Shown: positions 19,931-30,192 of the stretch, piece after piece
How the letters are laid out: the number at the start of each line of letters is the position of its first letter
Numbering within the stretch: position 1 is the stretch's first letter
Source: Saprospiraceae bacterium
Lineage (GTDB): Bacteria; Bacteroidota; Bacteroidia; Chitinophagales; Saprospiraceae
Direction of reading: 5' to 3'
Assembly (NCBI GenBank): GCA_016718205.1
Contig: JADKEB010000003.1
Span: 186,001 to 250,000 of the forward strand
Length of the DNA: 64,000 bases
The notes under the pieces: model-generated
Seen by the model: the letters and a program-made list of their open reading frames with translations, nothing else
Told to the model about the DNA's origin: nothing
Database searches by the model: none
Program-made: the position numbers and the translations under genes

Positions 19931-21355
19931 TTATTCCTTCTCCTCACTCTGGTCCACTGCCCACTTATCGGTACGGAATGGAGCCAGGGGTAGACCATCT
20001 TTAGAAAATACATTGCCAATGATGGTATTGCCAAATCCATATCTGATATGTTTCGGTGAGAAAACTCTATCGCTCCATACGACAATTTTATTTCCCGTAA
20101 TTTTAGCTTCAGCCGCATGCCAATGCTCTTGCTCACTTGAGATATAAAATCCTGCGATCTTTTCTCCTTTGGATATGAACTCGTCAGGACAGTGCTCAAA
20201 AGTAAGTTCCATTTTTGTACCTATTGGCTTTGCTGAAAGATATAGTGGATTTCTGTAAGCTATTCCTTTTCTGTGGTAAGTTTCTGCTAGCGCCCACTGC
20301 GCAAGACGAGTACCTACATCATATTTATTGGTTTGGTGAATATCCTTGATATTGTCCACAAGATCGGTGATGACCACTACTCCTGTTCTGGGATGTGTCA
20401 ATAATTTAATTTGGGATTCTTGTAGCAAAGCACCTATATTTTTATTACCGTATTTGAATGGTGCTATCTGCCGACATTAAAATAAACGTCTTTTTCCATG
20501 CAGATCTCCATTGATCAATCAATGTAGTCATGAGCAGTTGGTAGGTGTCATGGGTTTTGGTATTGCTTTCGCCCTGATACCAGATGACTCCGGCTATATT
20601 ATGTTTGGTAAGTGGTGCTATCATTGCATTGTATGATTTGCCGGGCTTGTGAGGCCACCAATCAAAAGCACTTAATTTTTGTGATGCAGGAAAAGTAAGG
20701 GATCATTTTCGATGGCTGTTGCGGGCACCCATGGCTCCGCCGGCGTGCCACCCCAACTAGCATTGATCAATCCAATAGGAACATTCAAATCCTGATGGAG
20801 TTTTTTGCCAAAATAATAACCTACAGCACTAAACCACTTTATCGAATTGGAATCACAAACCTCCCACTTGCCGTGAGTGTCGTCCTGTATATGATCAGAA
20901 GTCATCTTGGGTACATTGAAAAACCTTATCAGGTTATTGTAACACGAAGGTAATTCTTCTTTTACAGATTGGAGACCATTTTGATAACTCCATTCCATAT
21001 TAGACTGTCCTGAGCATAGCCATACTTCACCAATCATAATATCTGACAAGTTAATATTTACTGTTGATGTTGAAATATGTATAGTATAAGGTCCGCCGGC
21101 TACTAGAGTTTTAACTTTGATTTGCCATTTAGCTCCATTGTCCGTTTTTACTGAATCTTTTTGATTGCTCCAACTTGTCTTTATATAAACCCATTCGCTT
21201 GGATTGGCCCAACCCCACAGATTGACTGTATCATTTTGCTGCAGGACCATACCTGATGACATCAATGCCGGTAATCTGAGTTGACAGTTGATGACATACG
21301 AATGTATCAGAAATACAATTGTTACAAGGCTTTTAAGATGGATTAATTTTGACAT
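19931..21355 (-). pseudogene. sialate O-acetylesterase-like enzyme, two frameshifts
   Basis: SASA/DUF303-type carbohydrate esterase of SGNH fold. The first part (21355-20672) has a signal peptide, an N-terminal beta domain (LPALMSSGMVLQQ) and the nucleophile block VWLCSGQSNMEWSY. A shift near 20690 leads to AFDWWPHKPGKSYNAMI and GVIWYQGESN, the second catalytic block. A second shift near 20465 (one G missing) leads to IAPFKYGNKNIGALLQ and the Asp/His region DNIKDIHQTNKYD. Rejoined, the protein is about 475 aa and complete. Such esterases deacetylate sialic acid or plant polysaccharides; the substrate is not predictable. It could serve glycan harvest with PNGase F and GH38. Confidence 0.8.
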
Positions 21356-21463
21356 GTATTTTTGAACTTTAGATAAAAGGAAAATATAATCATTTCAGGC
21401 ATTCAATTTGTAAAATATATTGTTTTGTTGTCTGAATCTTAAGGATATTCCAAATGCTATGAT

Positions 21464-22403
21464 TTATATAACTGCTTTTTCTGATCTACCTTCTTCCGGA
21501 AATTGTTTGCGAAATTCCCTCATCTTTAGCATATTGTAAAATTCATCTTTAGATTCTTTGGAGACACAGGTAAACTTTAATATTTGAGATTCATTATTAT
21601 CAATAAAAGTAATCACAAAATTTATAAACATTCCATTTTTTATTGCGTCTACAATGTAAAAAAATCCATTATCTAACTTCTTTCCTGAAATCTTGAAATC
21701 TGTAGATTTTGTAATTTTTATGACTTCTTTTTTTAGAAAATTTTCCACTTCATGTGAGCTAGAAAATTTTCGTAAAGAGACTTCCAAAATTTCTTTTCCT
21801 GAACTCTCTGTTGGATATTTTCCGTCCTTTGTATAATAATATAAATCGTCGGTCAAGTCCCAAGATGCAAGTTTATACAGCTCTTCTTCTTTTTTCATTT
21901 CTCCGAGAAAAAGCTGACAGAAGGGATTCTTTTAGCCAATCAGAATAAACTGATTCATCATCGATTAACTTAAAACTTGTTATAAAATATGTTTTTCCAT
22001 TTTTTTCATCTCTGATTACCAAATCACACTTTTCAAGCCCCTTTTTTTTGTCTTCAAATTCTACTAAGAAAGCACTGTCAATTTCATTAATTTTTACCGG
22101 ACTGATTTTTTTTAAATCCCAGTCATTTAAATCCAAGTTTTCTTCTGAATATCTTTCCATTAATTCATATAATGGTAAATCTAAAATTTTAACAGAAATA
22201 GATGAAGTAACGGGTTTGTTTTGAAAGCCATCATATGATTTGGCCGGATAATATCCTACCGGAGGAATCATCCACAGCTCGTCGACCACATGCATTGCTG
22301 ATGGTGTATGTTTATTATTTAAAATTATAAGTTCACCTTTTTTATTGCAGGATACCAATATTAAAATTTGAACTAGTAGGATGAGTATTAAAGTCTTTGG
22401 CAT
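21464..22403 (-). CDS. lipoprotein of unknown function, two overlapping reading frames
   Basis: The first frame (22403-21873) encodes 176 aa with a lipoprotein signal (LVQILILVSC) and a mixed alpha/beta body. The second (21898-21464) encodes 144 aa without a signal and overlaps the first by 26 bp. The two halves look alike in layout: a start-of-domain proline/glycine segment, strands ending in a lysine-rich turn, and a final helix. One frameshift near 21890 would fuse them into about 310 aa with two tandem related domains, which I favour given the damage in this region. I do not recognise the family. Confidence 0.5.
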
Positions 22404-22764
22404 AGTTGATAGTTTAAAATGAAGATTTATAATCTAAATTAGATTTTACATTAAAATTTATGCAAATATACAATTAATAGAAATTTTCACACATAAATTT
22501 AAACCCAAAGATAAACAACATTCCGCTCTTTTTTCAGCTCATCCCCAAACAATTCAATCATCATTGATGTTATTTTTTATTGGCTCTGATGCATCATTCA
22601 AAACCTAAAAACTTACAATCAACATCTATACTTGTCAATGTGTAAATTATTGATTGAAAGGTGTATAAGCAAAAATAATAAGCAAATAACTATTTATAAG
22701 AATTTGTTATACTTTAAAATGTCTATTTTGCATCCTCATTTAAATTACTAAAATTATCAATAAA
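22404..22764 (+). promoter_or_regulatory. intergenic region with probable katG promoter
   Basis: No gene is seen in these 361 AT-rich bases. TTTG at 22703-22706 and TATTTTG at 22724-22730 form an imperfect Bacteroidota-type promoter 35 bp before the katG ATG. I could not identify an OxyR site by eye. Confidence 0.4.
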
Positions 22765-24977
22765 ATGGAAAACAATAAAGTGAATGGCGAGAGTAAGTGC
22801 CCTTTTTCAAACGGCATGCTCAAGCGTAGTGCTGGCGGAGGCACCACCAACCGGGATTGGTGGCCAAATCAAATAAAATTAAACATCTTAAGGCAAAATT
22901 CAGCGCTGTCCAACCCGATGGATGAAAAATTCCATTATGCTGAAGCGTTTAAATCACTGGATCTCGCTGCTGTCAAAAAGGACATCTATGATGTGATGAC
23001 TACTTCTCAGGACTGGTGGCCGGCGGACTATGGTCATTATGGGCCGTTTTTTATCCGCATGGCATGGCATAGTGCCGGTACATATCGTATCCACGATGGG
23101 CGAGGTGGTGCCGGTTCGGGTACACTAAGATTTGCGCCACTCAACAGCTGGCCGGACAATACCAATCTGGATAAAGCCCGTTTGTTACTGTGGCCGATTA
23201 AAAAGAAATATGGCAATAAAATCTCCTGGGCCGACCTTATGATATTGACAGGTAATTGTGCACTCGAGTCCATGGGATTTAAGACCTCTGGTTTTGCAGG
23301 TGGTCGAGAAGATGTATGGGAGCCTGAAGAATATATCTATTGGGGATCAGAAACTGAGTGGTTGGGAGACAAAAGGTATACCAGGAGACGGGAACTGGAG
23401 AATCCACTTGGAGCTGTTCAGATGGGCTTTATCTATGTAAATCCTGAAGGACCTAATGGCAATCCGGATCCGATAGCAGCGGCCAGAGATATACGCGAGA
23501 CATTCGGCCGAATGGCGATGAATGATGAAGAGACAGTGGCTTTGATTGCTGGAGGTCATACCTTTGGTAAAACCCACGGCGCTGCCGATCCGTCCAAATA
23601 TGTGAGCAGAGAACCAGCTGCCGCCACTTTAGAAGAACAAAGTACGGGTTGGAAAAACACTTTTGGTAAAGGAAATGCTGAAGATACCATCACCAGCGGA
23701 CTTGAAGGAGCTTGGACGACCACCCCAACACAATGGAGCAACAACTTTTTCTGGAACCTATTCGGTTATGAGTGGAAACTTACAAGAAGCCCGGCTGGTG
23801 CTCAGCAATGGATACCCAAACATGGAATGGGTGCAGGAACGGTTCCCGATGCTCATGACCCGGCAAAAAGGCACACTCCCGTCATGTTGACAACGGACCT
23901 TGCCCTGCGATTTGATCCGGCATATGAAAAAATATCCAGAAGATTTTTTGAAAATCCTGACGAGTTTGCTGATGCTTTTGCAAAAGCATGGTTTAAACTG
24001 ACCCACAGAGATATGGGCCCTAAATCAAGGTATCTTGGCCCTGAAGTTCCGGCTGAAGATCTGATTTGGCAAGATCCTGTTCCAGCGATCACCTACAAGA
24101 TAGCAGATCAAAACGATATTGATAGCCTAAAGCATAAAATACTGGAAAGTGGACTCACTGTGTCTCAATTAGTATCTGCAGCATGGGCTTCAGCATCTAC
24201 TTTCAGGGGATCAGATAAAAGGGGCGGTGCAAATGGTGCACGGGTACGTCTTTCCCCACAAAAATACTGGAAAGTCAATAACCCAACACAATTGACAAAA
24301 GTACTGGATATCTGGAAGCCATCAGGACTTCGTTTAATGATGCTCAAAAAGACGGCAAACAAATTTCTATGGCGGACCTGATAGTTTTGGCAGGATGTGC
24401 AGCTATCGAAAAAGTCGCCGCCACTGCGGGTGTATCAATATCTGTACCATTTACTCCGGGCAGAACAGATGCTACTCAGGAGATGACAGATGTTGAGTCA
24501 TTTGCTGTATTGGAGCCAGTTGCAGATGGATTCAGAAACTACAGGAAGAACAGTGCCCGAGCTTCCACTGAAGACATGCTGATTGATAAAGCGCAGCTAC
24601 TTACACTTACAGCACCGGAAATGACAGCATTGGTGGGAGGTTTGCGTGTTTTAGATACCAATTATGACCATTCAAATCATGGTGTCCTCACTCATAAGAA
24701 AGAAACTCTTTCAAATGACTATTTCGTCAATCTCCTTGATTACAATACTCGTTGGTCAGCTGTGTCTGATGAGAAAGAGATATTTGAAGGTAAAGACAGA
24801 AAAACCGGGAAAGCTCAATGGACAGCAACAAGGGCTGATCTGATTTTCGGGTCCAATACAGAGCTGAGAGCATTGGCAGAAGTGTATGCCTGTGATGATG
24901 CAAAAGAAAAATTTGTACACGATTTTGTAGCAGCATGGCATAAGGTTATGAATCTGGATAGATTTGATATCCTTTGA
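22765..24977 (+). pseudogene. katG: catalase-peroxidase KatG, one frameshift
   Basis: Bifunctional haem enzyme that destroys hydrogen peroxide. The first 538 codons (22765-24381) contain the distal site RMAWHSAGTYR, the tyrosine MGFIYVNPEGPNG and methionine GRMAMND that form the Trp-Tyr-Met adduct, and the proximal histidine AGGHTFGKTHG. A missing base near 24312 shifts the frame. The correct frame resumes with TSFNDAQKDGKQISMADLI and runs to 24977 through the intact C-terminal domain. Rejoined, the protein is about 737 aa, normal for KatG. All catalytic residues are present, so the single shift is probably a sequence error. A terminator follows. Confidence 0.92.
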
Positions 24978-25009
24978 TCCCTGACTACTGTTTAGGGTAA
25001 TTTTGAAGA

Positions 25010-25044
25010 AAGAGCAGTCAATATTCATAAGTGACTGCTCTTTT
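25010..25044 (+). terminator. intrinsic terminator of katG
   Basis: AAGAGCAGTCA (25010-25020) pairs perfectly with TGACTGCTCTT (25032-25042) around an 11-nt loop, with TTTT at the end of the right arm (25041-25044). It lies 32 bp after the katG stop codon. Confidence 0.85.
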
Positions 25045-25341
25045 CATTAAGATGTTCGTCTTTTTTGTTCCAAAGTATGATTTTTTGTTTCAAACTTGAT
25101 GTAATGAATCTTTTTCATAACCATCAATTTAACTTCGCCAAATGCCAAATATAGCATTTAAGGCTTTATCACCCCATTTAAAGTCTGTCCAATTTTTATG
25201 TTCGTAAATGTATTGGCCATAGGATATCCTCTGTAATTCGGCAAAATGTACACTTTATTCGCCACAAATATGCGGTGTTTAATTTGTTTTTTCACCGCAA
25301 GGATGTTGAATGTTGTGGGGTAGTTACATCCATATCGGGTT
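25045..25341 (-). pseudogene. remnant of a second WD40 C-terminal module
   Basis: Read on the minus strand, bases around 25067-25110 encode ITSSLKQKIILWNKKDE, nearly the same as ITSSLEQRIILWNDKAE at the end of the WD40 gene just upstream. At DNA level 25067-25102 and 25375-25410 match at 34 of 36 bases. Between them I see no further WD40 sequence; an uncharacterised stretch with YEHKNWTDFKWGDKALNA is readable in one frame. This looks like a leftover of a partly duplicated gene end. It was too degraded to delimit fully. Confidence 0.5.
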
Positions 25342-26296
25342 TTATTCCAGTGTAATTATTCTTTCGGCTTTGTCGTTCCAAAGTATGATTCTTTGTTCCA
25401 AACTTGATGTGATTATTTTTTACCTTTTTTATGCCATGAAACGCCCCATAAATAGTCTTCACTTTGACCTTCAGCAATTAGGTTACCATCTTTATCCCAA
25501 ATTCTAAGTGCGTCACTCGCCGTGGCAAGTTTGTCACCTTTTTATTCCAAGTCATATTTCTGAATTCACCTTTGCTTAGATCAATAGATCTTATCAGAAT
25601 TCCTTTTTCATTCCAGTATTGAAGCAGAGTTTTGGTATCATCATGTCCATAATCACCCGTAACAAAAAGATCACCTGATTTATGCCATACAACACTTAAT
25701 AGAAGTACATCTTCCTGCCTGTGTTTGATCGTGTTTAATAATGTCCCATTGATATCAAAGATTCTAATTTTGTCACCCACGGTGATAAAAATATTTTTTT
25801 GGGGATGCCAGGCTATTGCTGTTATTCCTTTGGTATTTTCATGTTGGCAAGTTCGTACCAATTGCCCATGTACATCAAATATGGCAATTTGACCATCATT
25901 ATCCGCAACTGCTAAAAAATCACCGGAATAATTCCAATCAACACCCCTCGCACCTTCATTTGAAACACCATTTAACACGTTTTTTATTGGAATCCAGATC
26001 GATGATACATGATTTATCTGCCGATTGTTGAGTGCCTACAGCTATCATATTTTTGGATGGGTGCCATTTTATACGCGTTATGGTTTTTTTATCGGAAATG
26101 ATCTATAGGAAGTCGGATTCTTCTCTTTATAAATTTTTAATGCGTCTATATTTCCACCGACTGCAATAAGTTTACCATTTGGACTCCAGTCCGTAGTCCA
26201 TAAAATATGTTTACTGCCTGACATTTGGGCAACTGTATAATATGATAATCCTATTAAAAAACTAATTGTGACAAGTATTCGGTTGTAATGATTCAT
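25342..26296 (-). pseudogene. WD40-repeat protein, several frameshifts
   Basis: A signal peptide (ILVTISFLIGLSYYTVAQ) is followed by WD40-type blades: HILWTTDWSPNGKLIAVGG, TRIKWHPSKNMIAVG, RGVDWNYSGDFLAVAD, TAIAWHPQKNIFITVGD, LSVVWHKSGDLFVTGDYG, LWGVSWHKKGK. Frames change near 26090, 25985, 25540 and 25440, each needing one base. The corrected protein ends ILWNDKAERIITLE at 25342 and would be about 315 aa, a single exported beta-propeller. Its role is unknown; exported WD40 proteins usually act in binding. The stop-containing gaps sit at A or T/G runs, as elsewhere in this patch. Confidence 0.7.
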
Positions 26297-26513
26297 ATTG
26301 GCCTAACAAATAATTTTATAAAAATAAGAATGATGGGCGTGTATATTCAATAATTATTGGGAAATGAATCCAATAATAGTTTAAAGTACTCTTTCAAATG
26401 CAACAAATGTAGAAAGTATCTCTTAAGCGAGTAGGCTTCTATATGGTTTTTGGGGTAAAAAAATGGTAAAAAAGTGTAAAGACCATTTTACCTAATGATT
26501 AACACCCCTTTTT

Positions 26514-27221
26514 TTATTCCTTTCTCAGCTGCATGATGGATAAAACATGCATAAAAACAGCAGAAGGCATCAAAAATCCCGGGACTAATGGATACGGATA
26601 TAAGCCGAACTCTTTGGGAAAAAGCGATATCTCACCTCCATACAATTGGGGGAAATAAATGGCAGTGACAAATAAAAATATAATGGATGCTATCACAGCC
26701 AGCCCCAAATAATTCCAAATCAAGGCAAGTGATCGGTAATTTGACTTTTTCCGATACACATAATACCCAACTATTGGAGCTGTACAAGCAAATAGCATAT
26801 CAAAATTATAGCCCTTTATGGTGACCAATTCCGGCAAAATTCCTTTGGCGACAGAGAAAACAAAAAGGCTTTCTATGGTTATTCTAAAGGTCTGATAGAA
26901 GATCAACCAATGTGGAAGTATGTTGTGTATCCACGCCTTGTTTCTGTTTGAGATAAGGAATACAGCCGTAAATAAAAATGCCGGAAATACTAAAAATATC
27001 AGCACCCTCGGAGGAAAGCTGAAGTCCTGCAATATTCCGGATTTTCCTATTATCAGGATATAGATTTGCCACAAAACTAAACCAATCAAGAGTGTTACTT
27101 TTTTCGATTTTCTTTGCGCATTGTTGGCAAATGATGTATGAATGGTAGATATACCGACCAAAAACAATATAGCGTTCATCACAAATGAAAGAGCTATGTA
27201 GCCAGATTCTGAATTGATCAT
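26514..27221 (-). CDS. multi-pass inner-membrane protein, unknown function
   Basis: The 235-aa protein has about seven hydrophobic segments (for example IALSFVMNAILFLVGIS, VTLLIGLVLWQIYILII, VLIFLVFPAFLFTAVFLI, GLAVIASIIFLFVTAIYF) joined by short loops. I recognise no family motif. It lies 31 bp after the ECF42-type sigma factor gene on the same strand, so it probably belongs to that operon, perhaps as a target gene or accessory. There is no signal of an anti-sigma domain. Confidence 0.65.
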   Translation of the reverse strand: MINSESGYIALSFVMNAILFLVGISTIHTSFANNAQRKSKKVTLLIGLVLWQIYILIIGKSGILQDFSFPPRVLIFLVFPAFLFTAVFLISNRNKAWIHNILPHWLIFYQTFRITIESLFVFSVAKGILPELVTIKGYNFDMLFACTAPIVGYYVYRKKSNYRSLALIWNYLGLAVIASIIFLFVTAIYFPQLYGGEISLFPKEFGLYPYPLVPGFLMPSAVFMHVLSIMQLRKE

Positions 27222-27252
27222 ATTTAATATTTGGAGTGGTGAATATTTATAA

Positions 27253-28494
27253 TTAAACAGTCTGTCGTTTTATCTTATTGAGATATTTTAAAAGATTCGC
27301 TTTGTCGGAGTGAGATTTTGCCAGATTTAAGGCTATTTCTAAGTGTTGGGTTGCCTTGATGTTATCAAAATCAATATAAAGATTTCCCAAAAGTGCATGG
27401 TAAAAATGATTTTCATTCAAGCCTAATTTCAAAGCTTCCAGGATGGCTTTTTCTTTTCCAAAAACTTTTGACAGGGCATAAGTACGATTCAAGGCAGTGA
27501 TTTGCGAGTATTCAATTTGGAGCAACTGATTATATAATTGTAGAATATTCTCCCATTTTTCTGCATTTTCTATTTTAGAGCAATGCCAATAAGCGATAGA
27601 GGCTTCCAGATGGTATTTTGAAATTTCTTGTCCTTTGGCACTTTCTATTAAAAAATAATTTCCTTTTTCAATGAGTTCGTTACTCCATAGATTTTTATCC
27701 TGATCATCATACAAAATGGGGTCGCCTGTTTGATTATTCCTTGCGTCAAATCGGGAAGAATGAAAGCACATCAAAGCCATTAAAGCATTTACGATTGGTT
27801 TATTTGTAGTTTCGTTTTCAATTAGGAAATAATTTAATCGCATTGCTTCTAAGCATAACTCCTTTCGTACATTTGAATTTTGTGTGCTCGAATGATAACC
27901 TTCATTAAAAAGTAAATACAATGTAGACAGCACCGGTTCCAATCTATTGTGAAGTTCGTCTATATTTGGCAATTCAATTTTCACATTTTCTGACCTTAGT
28001 TTTTCTTTAGCTCTGAATAGCCGTTTATTGATGGTTTCTTTATTGGTCAGAAAAGCCTCTGCAATTTCGTCAATTCCGAAGCCGCAAAGAATTCTTAATG
28101 CGAGTCCTATTTGAGCTTCAGACGGAATAGCAGGATTGCAAATGGCGAATATCATTTGCAATTGACTATCAGTAATATTTTCAATCGACAAATCGACATC
28201 ATTTTCTTCACTATGTTCGTGATGATATTTGAAATCTGTAACTACCTTTTTAATAAATGTCTTGTGTCGCTTGAAATAATCTTTGGTTTTGTTTTTGGCA
28301 ACGAAGTACAGCCAGGCTGTTGGATTTTCGGGGATACCTTTTAAGCCCCATGTTTCTGAAGCTAATAAAAATGTATCATTGGTAATATCTTCAGCAATTT
28401 CAATGTGAACAATACCAAACAACTTGCAGAGTACAGAAATTATTTTTCTGTACTCTGATTTGAAAAGTTGCGGTATTAATTCATCTTTTTCCAT
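27253..28494 (-). CDS. ECF42-type RNA polymerase sigma factor with C-terminal TPR-like extension
   Basis: Residues ~10-85 are sigma region 2 (ITNDTFLLASETWG, PTAWLYFVAKNKTKDYFKR), ~125-175 region 4 (LRILCGFGIDEIAEAF, NKRLFRAKEKLR), followed by a long extension to 413 aa with helical repeats (LEASIAYWHCSKIENAE, TALNRTYALSKVFGKEKA, FYHALLGNLYIDFDN). This build and a nearby DGPF-domain gene are the hallmarks of the ECF42 group, which has no anti-sigma factor and is thought to be controlled through its C-terminal extension. It is the third gene of a four-gene minus-strand operon. Confidence 0.88.
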   Translation of the reverse strand: MEKDELIPQLFKSEYRKIISVLCKLFGIVHIEIAEDITNDTFLLASETWGLKGIPENPTAWLYFVAKNKTKDYFKRHKTFIKKVVTDFKYHHEHSEENDVDLSIENITDSQLQMIFAICNPAIPSEAQIGLALRILCGFGIDEIAEAFLTNKETINKRLFRAKEKLRSENVKIELPNIDELHNRLEPVLSTLYLLFNEGYHSSTQNSNVRKELCLEAMRLNYFLIENETTNKPIVNALMALMCFHSSRFDARNNQTGDPILYDDQDKNLWSNELIEKGNYFLIESAKGQEISKYHLEASIAYWHCSKIENAEKWENILQLYNQLLQIEYSQITALNRTYALSKVFGKEKAILEALKLGLNENHFYHALLGNLYIDFDNIKATQHLEIALNLAKSHSDKANLLKYLNKIKRQTV

Positions 28495-28502
28495 TTACAT
28501 AT

Positions 28503-28962
28503 TTACACGCCAAATTGGGTTAAATGATGGTCAAGATGTTTGTAAAACATATTGCTCCATTCCGTTTTTGAAAGTTTACCAAATGAATGGGATTCTCTAT
28601 TGTCAAAGTACTTTTCGCCCAGCTCTTTCGTTTTTGAAATATAATTTATCAGACGTTTTTTCTCATTTTCAAAATCCCGGTCTCCTTTGATTATGAAGGC
28701 TGGGGCTGTTTTTCCATTGTGTTGATAGGGCAACTCTGTTACAACCTTATTCTTTACAATCATTTTTAAAATAAATTTCAGAAAAGCATTTGGTTTAGGG
28801 GTGGATATTTTCAAATGTCATTTCGTAAGTAACATTACAATGTGCTAACATTTGTGACACCTTCATTTTTCCCCAATTGGCATGTGAACTTGGTTTCAGG
28901 TTGTTAATCCTATCAATTATTAGGTCTGCAACGCCTGCTGTAAAAATATTAGGTAATGCCAT
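28503..28962 (-). pseudogene. DUF1569 protein (DinB-like fold), one frameshift
   Basis: From the ATG at 28962 the frame reads SSHANWGKMKVSQMLAHCN, the N-terminal DinB/DUF1569 metal-site region, then hits a stop near 28806. One base too many there moves the frame; PKPNAFLKFILKMIVKNK and KTEWSNMFYKHLDHHLTQF, the C-terminal histidine pair, follow to 28503. The corrected protein is about 152 aa, right for the family. Its start overlaps the stop of the DGPF gene (TAATG), showing coupled translation, and the sigma factor gene begins 8 bp later. Confidence 0.8.
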
Positions 28963-29303
28963 TAGTTAATTTTTAAAACGTTTCTAACTTCTACATGTCC
29001 GCCAATATGTAGGATCGGGCACCCTTCTGCAAGTTTCATGGCCTCGTCCATGTTGGTCGCTTTTACGAGAATATAGCCACCTACTATTTCTTTTACTTCC
29101 GCATAAGGTCCGTCTGTGATGATATTGTTTGGCTTCAAAGTTTTCCCTTCAAACCCCAAACGGTTAGTGCTTAAAAATTTGCCCTGGGCTGCAATACCAC
29201 CTATCCAATCCTGCCATTGTTTGATGCTTGCCTGCATTTGTTCTGGTGATGGTTTAAAGGATGGATTGTAATCGTTTCTGAAAATCATCATAAATTCTGT
29301 CAT
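28962..29303 (-). CDS. DGPF-domain (YCII-related) protein
   Basis: The 113-aa protein carries the name-giving motif as TDGPYAEVKEIVGGY and ends with the hydrophobic strand typical of the YCII/DGPF fold. Such proteins are the conserved genomic partners of ECF42 sigma factors; their biochemical activity is not established. First gene of the operon with DUF1569, sigma factor and the membrane protein. The start ATG at 29303 is the only sensible one. Confidence 0.88.
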   Translation of the reverse strand: MTEFMMIFRNDYNPSFKPSPEQMQASIKQWQDWIGGIAAQGKFLSTNRLGFEGKTLKPNNIITDGPYAEVKEIVGGYILVKATNMDEAMKLAEGCPILHIGGHVEVRNVLKIN

Positions 29304-29718
29304 TTGTTACTACTTTAAAAGGTTAAAATTATTTGTTTACAGCTCTATGACGATTGAAGCATGCTGAATTGGACACAATGTAAGGAATTATTTTTCTGTG
29401 GTCATTTATTACTGATGTTTCCATGCTGAACTTATTATGAAGAGTTTTGATAAGTTTATTGTTGAAATGCTATCTTGCTTTGAAAAAATCAACTTTTGTA
29501 ATTCTATGTTTAGAGTATGTTCAAATTTTTATGTTTGAGCGAAAGGGGGGAGAGTTGCAAATATCGGTTTTAATCCTCCCTCAAAAAATTTATATATATA
29601 TAAAATGTGGATTAGACCCCTAAAAACGAAATGCAGTTTCTGAACTAAAATCCTACTTATTCAAACTTTTGAAACAGACGGATAAAATATTTTTAAAAAT
29701 ATTGCAGTAAATAGTTGC
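29304..29718. other. intergenic region between the divergent sigma and blaI operons
   Basis: No gene is seen in these 415 bases. It must hold the promoter of the ECF42 operon on the minus strand, which I could not place. It also contains the second copy of the 33-bp dispersed repeat and an A/T-only run near 29588-29605. Confidence 0.5.
29513..29545 (+). repeat. 33-bp dispersed repeat, copy 2
   Basis: It matches 254-286 at 28 of 33 bases, same orientation, beginning GAGTATG and ending TGAGCGAAAG. It lies in non-coding DNA. Confidence 0.5.
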
Positions 29719-29758
29719 ACAACTTAATAATACGTTGTATATTTGTATCATTAGTTGT
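29719..29758 (+). promoter_or_regulatory. blaI promoter with putative BlaI operator
   Basis: TATATTTG at 29738-29745 is a perfect -7 box. It lies between the arms of a dyad, ACAACTTAAT (29719-29728) and ATTAGTTGT (29750-29758), which are inverted copies apart from one extra T. A second inverted ACAAC/GTTGT pair (29719-29723, 29734-29738) overlaps it. BlaI-family repressors bind such ACA/TGT dyads and autoregulate, so this is the likely operator, 50 bp before the blaI ATG. Confidence 0.6.
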
Positions 29759-29807
29759 AATTAAGCTATAAACAAAATTAGCACAATAAATAAAAACAAG
29801 AATTCAA

Positions 29808-30167
29808 ATGCAAAAATTGACAAAAGCGGAAGAGGAAATCATGCAATTATTTTGGGACAAAGGCCCATCATTAGTCAGTGCGCTCATCGACGAAATGCCG
29901 GATCCTAAACCACCACACTCATCAGTATCATCCATCGTCAGGATCCTGGAGAAAAAAGGGTTCGTAACCCACAAGGCATATGGGAAGACATATGAGTACT
30001 ATCCGGTCATTTCCAAAAAGGAATATTCCAAGTTTTCACTATCCAAGCTCATCTCCAATTATTTTGAAGGTTCAGTCAATGAGCTGGTGTCTTTTCTGGT
30101 GAAGGAAAATGACATAACCCTCAGGGAACTTGAGCGGATCAAACAAGAGTTGGCTGATAAAAAATAG
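29808..30167 (+). CDS. BlaI/MecI-family transcriptional repressor
   Basis: The 119-aa winged-helix protein starts LTKAEEEIMQLFWDKGPS and carries SSVSSIVRILEKKGFVTH (recognition helix and wing) and YEYYPVISKKEYSKFS, all typical of BlaI. In classical systems the repressor is inactivated by proteolysis when the M56 sensor BlaR1 detects its ligand. Here it lies 25 bp upstream of two M56 genes, matching that arrangement, but no beta-lactamase is nearby. The regulon is therefore probably the M56/TonB cluster itself. Confidence 0.92.
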   Translation: MQKLTKAEEEIMQLFWDKGPSLVSALIDEMPDPKPPHSSVSSIVRILEKKGFVTHKAYGKTYEYYPVISKKEYSKFSLSKLISNYFEGSVNELVSFLVKENDITLRELERIKQELADKK

Positions 30168-30192
30168 TAAGTTACTAACTAAATAATCCACC

